From Orientallactaga sibirica (lineage: Eukaryota > Chordata > Mammalia > Rodentia > Dipodidae): a stretch of 64,000 nucleotides of DNA. Where the stretch lies: NCBI GenBank assembly GCA_036365145.1, contig JAEOAD010000005.1, forward strand, positions 4,377,501-4,441,500, in the 5' to 3' direction. The translations under genes and the position numbers were made by a program. Of this stretch, positions 22,701 through 31,698 are shown piece by piece. Within the stretch, counting starts at the first letter, position 1; each line of letters begins with the position of its first letter. The notes beneath the pieces are model-generated. The model saw only the letters and a program-made list of their open reading frames with translations. It was not told where the DNA came from and did not search any database.

Positions 22701-24379
22701 GTTTGAAGTTTTCAATATCCTTTGCACTTGGGAATTTTTTAAACTGACACCAACATAAGTGCTTTAAACCTTTGCATCTCTATGTGCAAATCCCCTTGGG
22801 TTTTTTTATTTTTATTTTTTTTTTTTGATGTCTCACTTAATAGTCACAATGAACCTTTTGTCACATGGGTAAAAGCCTGAGAATCTAGACCTGGAGAATA
22901 TAAACATGTCCTTTCCCCTGAAGGTCTAGACTGATAACAAGGCCAAAATTAAAGCTGACATTTTTAGTAATGTGGGCTGTTGGCTGATCTAGGAGATCGA
23001 TAATGAGCAGGGACGCCTCTCATAACAATAAGACATTAGAACCACCAGCCTTCTCGGAAATAAATACACAAAACAGAGCCTCATCTAATATAATTATTAA
23101 CTGGTTCACCAGGGGTTCAGAAATCCTGTTTGCATTATTTCCCGAATTATCATAATTGTAATATAAATTTGAAACCATCTATATGATCCTTCAACTGATA
23201 CTGGGACAGACAAGCATAGAAACACTGGTGACAGCTCCAGCTGGCTAATGGGACAAGGGAAACAAGAATTCAGGGCACAGGATCATTCTTCCATGTCTTT
23301 ATCTCTTTCACCTGACATTTAGAATAGCTAACCATAAAGCTTACATGAATTCCAAAAAGTTCAAGAACCAGATGTGTTTTTGAGAAATTATATTCTCAGT
23401 AATGAGATTCAACAAAGATCCAAGTATCATCTATATTTTCATTGAGTTTTGAATTATTAATTCTACGCTGCTTTCTTAAGACCAAGATACAAAGGAAAAG
23501 ATCAGAGGTAAATCTTATTTGGGTTTATGAGATATAATATCTCTCTATTTTTATGTAAAAGCATCCCAAATTGCACATTTTGCAGTACAGATAATTTCCC
23601 TAGGTGTACTGAAAAATATATGCAAATGATCCAAAACATCATTTATGCACAGCAATGCACCCTGATATTGTACCTTGTTTAGTAAAAATAATAATCCTGC
23701 ATTGCAGGTTTTATTTTTCAGGCCTTGTTTACATATTTATTTCTAGTCTTTGAAATATTTGCCTAGTTAAAATTGACATGTTCTGATTTGACTACTCTGA
23801 GCTAGACTAAAATATAAAGGCAGTTCAAATAAGTTTTTAAATGGTTATTTAGACACAAGAGCATTTCCAGTACTTGATGTAATACCTCATTTTCAAATAA
23901 CTGCAAACTCATTATTTCTTTTGTGGTTAAAAAGACCACACAAAGATAGCGTAAGTCATCCATAGATATACAGATAGATATATAGATAATAAGACATAGA
24001 TACAGATAATATATATAAATACAGTAAATCGCTACCCTTTAAGTGAAAATAAGAAAGTAATAAAACTTTATTATTAAAGGAGTTGCTTCCATATGTATTA
24101 CATTTAAATGCACATACCCTGCCTGGTACATGTAGTCTTTCTTTTAAAATCCTACATCCCTACTCTAGTCAGGAGTAAAACAGAAAAATCCTAAAAGTAG
24201 AAAATTACAAAAATATCTGATCAATATGCCATAAAAATGTCAAGGTCATATAAAACATGAAAACAGATGAAAAACCAAGACTGGTAAGAGGAACCTAAAA
24301 GACATCAGAATAAATACAGTGAAGTATCCTGGATGGATCCAGGGACAAAAAGAATAATATTAGATTAAAAAGTAAACAA
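22701..24379. other. Unique AT-rich stretch
   Basis: It contains a poly-T run near 22801-22826 and a degenerate GATA/TATA patch near 23960-24020, plus the conserved-element candidate at 22935-23175. No repeat family or exon recognised. Confidence 0.5.
22935..23175. other. Candidate conserved non-coding block
   Basis: A dense set of homeodomain-like words (ATAATTATTAACTGG, GAATTATCATAATTG, CAAAATTAAAGC) in non-repetitive sequence, with a GAGATCGATAATGAG core that retains CpG. Resembles vertebrate enhancer sequence in style only. Confidence 0.27.
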
Positions 24380-25405
24380 GTGTTCTTGTGCCAGGGATGG
24401 GATACCATCCAGTGAGTTGTTGGCCAGGGAGGTCACAGATGCCCCCAAAACATTATAGGCCATTGCCGAGGCCCTTTGTTTCCCACCAGGAATAGATGGT
24501 AAGACCCTAATACTGAAGACTCCATATACTTGGGCTGCAAGGTCACTGAGAAATCCTGCTGGAGCTGAGCTTAAGACCTCCTCCATGTAGACCAGTTGAC
24601 AGAAAGCTGGATAAAACTATGCTGCGTGCAGTTCAATGTGAGAGAGAAAACACCAGTGAAGATACTCAACAGTGAACACAGCAAGCTTTAAATTTGGCCA
24701 GCCAGGCCAAATGAGCCAATGGGTACAACAGTGGCATGTCTGTTATGGGGGAAACCATCTGCTCTCTAATTGGACTGGAGGCCTGCTCTGTGGGAGGGAA
24801 TACATGCCTGATACTGAAAACCTACAACAGGGGTAGTCATGAGCCCTAGGGGTGTAATGTCTGCTGGTGTCTGGCTAAATGTATATACTATGCTCACCAA
24901 ACTGTCCAGTAAGCACTTCTCTTAATGTCCACACCCATATATTAATGCTACTCTCACTTTTGCTTAGAGAAGCTTCTCTTTTCAGATGGTGGAGACCTTT
25001 GGATGACTCAGAAGGCACCATGGTGCTGAGAAGAAGGGACAGAGGAGTGCTCAGCACTGAAATATCTTTATCACATCTTCCAAGGCTCAGGGTCCATTGT
25101 AGAAGAGGGAGCAGAAAGAATGTAAGAGCCAAAGGAAGAGTAGGAGTCCTTACACCATGCTCCTCCAGACACAAAATGGCCTGGATATCCATGAGCTCAC
25201 AGTGCCTGACACGACCTACACAAGACCATCCTAATAGGAGGAAAAGATGATGACATCAAAATAAAAGAGAGACTGATTGAGAGGGGGAGGGGATATGATG
25301 GAGACTGGAGTTTCAAAGGGGAAAGTGGTGGGGGGAGGAAATTACCATGGGATATTATCTACAATTAAGGAAGTTGGCAATAAAAATAAATAATTTTTAA
25401 AAAGA
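24380..25405 (+). mobile_element. 5'-truncated rodent L1, 3' UTR and A-rich tail
   Basis: The longest of the clear copies of this L1 3' end. GATGGTAAGACCCTAATACTG also occurs in diverged form in the 60.9 kb copy; TTAGAGAAGCTTCTCTTTTC and GATATGATGGAGACTGGAG match the 17.8 kb copy. It ends GGCAATAAAAATAAATAA. No ORF2 is attached. Confidence 0.8.
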
Positions 25406-25772
25406 AGTCTTAATAAAATATTCTCTTCATAATATAACATTGGTTGTTAATTATAACATATGAATTGGACTAATGTAAAGTGTTAGTGGGGCAACTGGAT
25501 ATCAGGATATTGGAAAACTTTATTACTTTTCTAATTCTTCTGACCAGCTAAAAGTGCTCAAAGTTAAAACTTCTTTAAAAAATACTTTAAATGTCAGGAC
25601 TCTAAAGTATCCAATAAAGAAAAAACAAAAGTAAACAATCAACCATGTTGCTTAGAAAAAGAGTTAAGCTGAAAACTTTAGAATAAATCCAACTATATTA
25701 ATGATTAAAGTACATGCAAATATTTTAAACTTACTCAGTAATGCACAGAGTATTAAAAGAATCAAAGAGCCG
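25406..25772. other. Unique AT-rich stretch
   Basis: No feature recognised. Confidence 0.45.
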
Positions 25773-25954
25773 TTAAAATATAAGCAGACCTCACTCTCTC
25801 ATTCTGTTCTACTCTCTCCAAGAAATATCTGAGGATATGTGGTTTATAAAGACAGGAATTCATTTAAAATATAAGCAGACCTCTCTCACTCACTCTGTTC
25901 TACTCTCTCCAAGAAATATCTAAGGACATGTGGTTTATAAAGAGAGGAATTCAT
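25773..25954. repeat. 91-bp direct tandem duplication
   Basis: TTAAAATATAAGCAGACC at 25773 recurs at 25864, and ACTCTCTCCAAGAAATATCT follows in both. The two copies differ at a few positions (GAGGATATG versus AAGGACATG). It touches the outer end of the MLT1 LTR, so this is a recent local duplication of that edge. Confidence 0.85.
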
Positions 25955-26335
25955 TTGCTCACACATGTGCCCAAGTCCATGATCAAGGCACCAACTGGTT
26001 AGTATTGTGTGAGAATACCTCTCTATTTCAGGATGGCACCTTTGCACCTTCTCATGGCATGCACACATGGCAAAGCAACAGAAGGGTTAAAGAGAAAAGG
26101 CATTAAGGGGCTCCCTGGGGCCCTTTCAAATGCCTTTCATTGTGTTGGTGGTACTGAGGAGTGAACCCAGAGCCTTGTGTGTGCTAGAGAGCACTTCCCC
26201 ACTAAGCTACCCCCTTATCCTCTCCTGACCTTCCATAAAGGCAAATCTTCTTGATGAGATCAGAGCCCTCAAGGTCCAATCTAGTCACCCCTAAAGGCCC
26301 CACCAACTAATACTATTACACTGAGAAATAAGTTT
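25895..26335 (-). mobile_element. MLT1-type MaLR LTR, reverse, interrupted by a SINE
   Basis: The minus-strand order matches the MLT1 LTR I recall: AAGTCCATGATCAAGGC, GATGGCACCTTTGCACC, CTCATGGCATG, GGGGCCCTTT, then AGGCCCCACCAACTAATAC. An ID-like SINE splits it at 26140-26221. Confidence 0.65.
26140..26221 (-). repeat. ID-like SINE, reverse
   Basis: GTGAACCCAGAGCCTTGTGTG and GCTAGAGAGCACTTCCCC then ACTAAGCTACCCC are the complement of a tRNA-Ala-like ID/BC1 head. It lies inside the MLT1 LTR. Confidence 0.7.
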
Positions 26336-26507
26336 CAAGAAGAATTTTGCAGAGATAGAAACAATCAGATTAGAAGAACCTATGGAGAGACCTCAAAAAT
26401 AAAATGTAGCATGAAAAACTCAACTTTTGGACAATATACTAACATTCTCTGAAGGAAAAAGCATACAAAATAATGATATCCATTGTCTGTGAAGAGGGAC
26501 GGATAGG

Positions 26508-26685
26508 CAGCAGGGGAGATGACTCAAGGAAGAAAGTGTTTGCTATGCATGCACGAGTTAAAGGAGAGATTCTGCTTTAAACAATAGGGTACAGAGTCAC
26601 TAAGGAAGACCCCAGTGTCACCCTCTGGCCTCCACATGTATGCATCCATACATGTGCACACACACACAAAGGAAAGAAAAGTGTG
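26508..26685 (+). repeat. B3-like SINE (B2 superfamily)
   Basis: Head GGGGAGATGACTCAAGG, then GACCCCAGTGTCACCCTC, TGGCCTCCACATGTATGC and a CACACAC tail, as in rodent B3. Diverged. Confidence 0.6.
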
Positions 26686-27950
26686 TATATAATAAAATAT
26701 AGAAACGTAAATAGAAAGGATAAGAAAATTTTAAAGGAGTTATTCTTCCTGGGGAAAGAGAGAGGAGAGTGATCAGAAAGGAAAATAGAGTCTTTAACTG
26801 TATTTGCAGGCCTTTATGCCTTTAAATAATTCAGAAATGAAAGATAAATACCATATGACAAACTCAATTAAGATTACCTTTGAATTAAACAAAACAAAGC
26901 AGAGCGGGTCTGGCCTGTGTTAGTCTTGTCGCCCTGTGGTCCTCTCATAATACGGACTTCAAAGCTATGAAAGCTGTTAAATTTTTAGCTTATAACACAA
27001 AATTTCATTAATCATTAAAACAGGATTAAGTGCAATTAAAACCATATATTGATTGTGTAACATAATGTTCAATTAATTTGTGTCCTGGTCAAATAGAAGG
27101 CAGAAGGATGAGCCCATTGTGGAAATTATTGTCACATGGCTGAAATTCAGTGCACAGTTAAGTGGTTGAGGATTCTCCATCAAGATGTAACTGACTCTAT
27201 TGATTCCCAAAGAGTAAGGAACCCTGGATAACTAGCAAGGGTATTTATTTCCATCTGTTTTGCTGTGTTTGAATTCCACCTCCATAAATGAACAGGAGAA
27301 AAAAAAGAGCAGAGAGAAGTAAAGGTAAAGAGCTGGGGAGTGAGAAAGAGGGGGAAGATGAGGAGAGTGGAAAGCAGGAGGTACAGGCCAGGCCAGGAAG
27401 GGTCAAGTACAGCCTGGAACGGAGCTGTCATCGCCAACGGGAGAATGACTCAGAGCCCCAGAGCCCTCAATGAAAGAGGTTTGCAAAGACCTTCTCTGAC
27501 TAGGAGAAGTTTGAGTGTTACATTGGTAGGAGTTAAAGTAAACAGAAATTTGAAACAGTCGCACTGATGGATTGTATTGGGTCTGGTCTGAAAGATAATG
27601 GTTTGGTCAAGTGATGGCTTTATAACAGCATTTCTATTCTGCAGTCCCTCACTTTGAGTGCATCACTGAGTTTTAAGGCATCATCCAAAAGTTCTTGCAA
27701 TGCTTCATGTCATTTTGCAAAACATTATTTCTGATTTTTTTCTTTCAATGTCTAAAGATACTTCGTTCCTTCTTTGAAGGATTTATACTAGAAATGCCTT
27801 CCTTTTAAGAGGTTATAAGCCAAAAAGACAAACAGGAAGATGCCATTTTAGAACAGCAAGCAGAAGCCAGCAGTAGACAACATTAAATTTCTAAATGTGT
27901 AATTTAGAAAACTATGCTAACTATGTACCACATAGAAGGCATACCTGATA
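26686..27950. other. Unique stretch with a purine-rich patch
   Basis: GA-rich sequence at about 27288-27400. A conserved-element candidate at 26930-27130 is listed separately. No gene. Confidence 0.45.
26930..27130. other. Candidate conserved non-coding block
   Basis: Very dense ATTA/TAAT words (TTCATTAATCATTAAAACAG, GATTAAGTGCAATTAAAACC, GTTCAATTAATTTGTG) in non-repetitive sequence. This is the strongest homeodomain-site cluster I see in the window. Confidence 0.3.
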
Positions 27951-28157
27951 AAATATTTTATTTTTTTATTTATCAGAGAGAGAGATAAAGAGGCAGATGG
28001 AGAGAGTGGGTGCACCAGGGCTTCTAGCCACTGCAAACGAACTATAGACACATGTGTCACCATGGGCATCTGGCTTACACGAGTCCTGAGGAATAGAATC
28101 TGGGGCCTTGGGCTTCACAGGCAAGTGCCTTACCCACTAAACCATCTCTCCAGCCCT
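27951..28157 (-). repeat. DIP-like SINE, reverse
   Basis: TTTTATTTTTTTATTTATC tail, CTAGCCACTGCAAACGAACT body and AAACCATCTCTCCAGCCC reversed head. Confidence 0.87.
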
Positions 28158-28282
28158 GTGATAAAATGTTTGTGATTGGGCTCTTTAACTGGTTTTATTT
28201 AGTATTTCAAATACTTTTGCTATTGTAAAAACAATGATTGCTCATTATAGAATATAAAAATTAATTTTAAAAAGGAAATTTA

Positions 28283-28557
28283 GGGCTGGAGAGATGGCTT
28301 AGCGGTTAAGGCGCCTGCCTGCTAAGCCTAAGAACGCTGGTTCCAATCTCCAGCGGTTCCAATCTCCAGGTCCCACATTTAGCCAGATGCAGTGATGCAA
28401 GGGCGCAATCCTGCACTTGCCCACAAGGGGCGCACACATCTGGATTTCGTTCACAGCAGCTGAGAGACTGCTGGTGTGCCCATCTCTATCTGTCTCCCTC
28501 TCCCTCTCTCTGTCTGTCTCTCTCTCTGTGTCTCTCTCCAAAAATAAAATAAAAAAT
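28283..28557 (+). repeat. DIP-like SINE, long subfamily, young
   Basis: Intact head GGGCTGGAGAGATGGCTTAG and a box-B-like GGTTCCAATCTCC that is locally duplicated (16 bp). The body carries the extra segment TTGCCCACAAGGGGCGCAC (28418-28436) absent from the short subfamily. It is flanked by ~20-bp direct repeats ending GGAAATTTA at 28263-28282 and 28558-28578, a clear target duplication and sign of youth. Confidence 0.93.
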
Positions 28558-28578
28558 AATTTTAAAAAAGGAAATTTA

Positions 28579-29517
28579 AAACCATAATCCTAGCAAACAA
28601 GATACTTACTGGTAATACCCAATAGTGTTTTCATATCCCCCTGCCCCCAATTATCACATCCCTTGAAGCCTTGTGTGTTTATATTCAATGAGTACAGGCA
28701 ATCATTGGCTGAACTGAACTGAAGAATTATCCCCTGGCTTCCTCTTCAACCGGAAGTTCCATTCTGTCCCTGACAGCCCCCACAGGTTCTGGTCTCCTTC
28801 CAAGAAGCCTGTGTTTTCCAGTGTACAGCTGGCAGTGGACATGCCCTGCCAGTCTGTGTGCTCCGACAGCTACTTTACCTTGAGGAAATTTTCAAATGTC
28901 ATTGAAGTCGTTATTTTTGCCCTTCATGAATTGCAATGTCATTTCTAGTAACAAAGACTGTGGCATAAACAACAAGCCTGAGGGTATGCATAAGTGTCAG
29001 AGAGGAAATGAGTGTTCAAGCATGGAGGGAAGAAAAACACAAAGTGGAAAATGCACGGCTGTTTGATAAGGAAGCTGATGATAGAGCCAAGAACAGAAGC
29101 CAAGTGGCAGGTACTAAGGTGGGACTGTAACTCACCCCATTGATCTGAAATCTGGGCTTTGCATAGTGTGTTCTGTCAGAAGACACCCACAAACCCTAAT
29201 GCTCAAGAGAGGGGAAACCAAGAATACCAAATGGATTGTGAAACTATTCTTCAGTGTGGCTTGAGAGAACTCTGGAACTGAGTGAAAAGAACGTCCAACA
29301 TCCAAGAATCAAGAGAAGCTTTAAAACTCCACGTTGCAATAAGTACGCACCAATTATTTACCTGGTTAGTTATTCTTGGGTTATGAATGTCTAGTGCTTT
29401 GTCAGTGAATGACTGCCTATGAAAAAGTTCTCAGAGAGCCTATCTTCCTGTCTTCAAATCAGAAGTGTTTTCATATTTTATGCTGTGACTTTAGCTACAA
29501 ATAAACAACCAATAAAC
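28579..29517. other. Unique stretch
   Basis: No repeat or gene recognised. Confidence 0.5.
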
Positions 29518-29529
29518 TTTTATTTTCAT

Positions 29530-29572
<43 letters not shown>

Positions 29573-29769
29573 TTTGAGAGAGAGAGAGAAAGAGAAATAG
29601 GTAGAGAGATAGAGAGAGAATGGGCACACCAGGGCCTCCTGCCATTGCAAACAAACTCCAGATGTATGTGCCCCCTTGTGCATCTAGCTTATGTGGGTCC
29701 TGGAGAATTAAACCTGGGTCCTTTGGCTTTGCAGGCAAGTCCCTTAACCACAAGGCAATCTCTCCTGCC
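29518..29769 (-). repeat. DIP-like SINE, reverse, with long (TTTA)n
   Basis: The A-rich tail has expanded to about 47 bases of TTTA units (29528-29574). Body CTGCCATTGCAAACAAACT; reversed head AAGGCAATCTCTCCTGCCC. It abuts the B1 that follows. Confidence 0.88.
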
Positions 29770-29921
29770 CTTCTTTTGGATTTTCGAGGTAGGGTCTCAC
29801 TCTAACCCAGGCTGACCTGGAATTCACTATGTAGTCTTAGGTTGTCCTTGAATTCACGATCCTCCTACCTCTGCATCCCTAGTGCTGGGATTAAAGGTGT
29901 GTGTCACCACGTCTGGCTAAG
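29770..29921 (-). repeat. B1 SINE, reverse
   Basis: TTCGAGGTAGGGTCTCACTC, CAGGCTGACCTGGAATTCAC, GTGCTGGGATTAAAGGTG, CACCACGTCTGGCT. Near full length. Confidence 0.92.
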
Positions 29922-31698
29922 ATTTTTCTTTGATTGAAATTATGACAATGCAACATTCATTCCCAATTATTATGGTGTGTAAGTCCCATCAAGTGTGCTG
30001 GCATAAGTCATTTGTGAATCACCCCTATCTTCTCTCCCACTGGAATGGAATCCATTAATCTTTGTATCTCCCACACACCTCAGCACAGCACCTGTCACGA
30101 GTGGACTATTCTGCGAGGAATGTCCAGTGAAACCAGGCTCTTCCACAAAGGTAAGAACCTGGCACAGTCGGGAGCTGTTCACTGAACAGGAGCTTAAATT
30201 ACCATGATAAAACCATCAGCTGACATGGATTAAAACACCCGAATGACTTGTAAATCAGAGAAGCCCACCTATCTTCATTTTTCTTTCAAGACATCTTGCA
30301 AAGCTCTTGCAGAATTGAACAGATTTTCATTCATTTGTTTCCTCGCATTATTGGTGAAAAGTGAATTCCTAGTATCAGATTTCATCGATTTCTGTCAAAC
30401 TGGACAATGATGTAAGTCTATCTTTTCAGAATGGAAGGAAAGAAATCTGCTGTGTCAACCCTTCTCCTTTTCAGCAAAATATTTGGCAAGAAATTGCTTG
30501 GCATTGACATGTGAAAAATGATAATATCTACATTTTAGAATTCAAGCGACATGGGCCAGACCCCTGGTCTATAGCTTGATACAAAGCATGGACGCATATA
30601 GGACTGTCACTTATTGGAAACTTCTGAACAGTTTGGGATGGAATAACACACTAACCAACACCAGGGAACTATGCCGGGTCACAAAAAGTCACCTGGCCTA
30701 GTACATGGAAGATTTCCTATCACTGTTTCTGAAGAACAGCAGCAAGGGACCTGATAAGCAGATGCCAATGGACAGACATAAGCCAGCCAGCAAAATCAGC
30801 TTTGAATGGTTTCATAGTTGAGTCTGGACATTGCCTCTTTCAATAAAAGATGAAGCAGATTCACACAGAAAAGAGCCCACCAATAATGAAATGGTAAAAC
30901 ATGCTCATTGTAAAGCTTTGAGGAATTGATAAGTGAAATTAAAATGGAACTTACTCCTGGGCATTGTTTAGTAAGTCCTAATAATATCCAGATGGTCTAT
31001 AGATGACCTCAGATGAAGGATGCTATGAGCAGTATCAGCTCCTGGTGGAACTTAGGGCTGGAGTCAAGATTCAGTCAAGTATTTCAAAATGTTCTCAGAA
31101 ATTTTTGTAAGTAAATTCCTGCCTCAAGTATTCTAAAGAATGTTAATTAAAATTGATATTCTGAAAATTAGACATGGCTACAACCAAAGGTTCATGAGTC
31201 TCTGAAGGGAACAGCCAAAAACTAATGTCAAAACGTCTTATTAATCTTTTCATTCCTTTCATTCACTTTATAAAAATAAATATGGTACTGATAACAGGCA
31301 CAGCTCCCACTGCAGCAAACTCCACGGCCTCATCATCGATTCTTTGTGGTTCCAAACTTGTAGATTTCTGGAATTCACATACAGAGGGCACTGTAAATTA
31401 AATAGTTATGTAAAAACCCTCGAAATAAATTAGTAAATGTCAACAGCTACTCTAAACTGAGTTTAGAAGAATGAAAAACATCACCAATTCTCTAACATAT
31501 GAATCTTTGTATACACTTTGTCTTTTTTTTTTTTTTTTTTTGAGGACAAGTCAGGATATTTTAGAAGAAAAATAGGGATGAGAATCAAATGTGTAGTGAG
31601 TTGGGCTAAGGGAATTATGTGATGGATAAAATTCAGCTCCCACCCTTCATGAAGTCACAGTCTGATAAAAGAACACATACAAAGCAAGTCACTGTACA
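29922..31698. other. Unique stretch
   Basis: Mostly unassigned. A poly-T run lies at 31523-31541. CAGCTCCCACCCTTCATGAAG and CACAGTCTGATAAAAG (31638-31674) resemble an ancient L2/L3-type mammalian repeat. 31250-31440 has a conserved-element look. No gene. Confidence 0.45.

Noticed and set aside
28283..28360. tRNA gene
   Set aside because: The tRNA-like head belongs to a SINE with CT tract and A-rich tail; no complete cloverleaf is expected.
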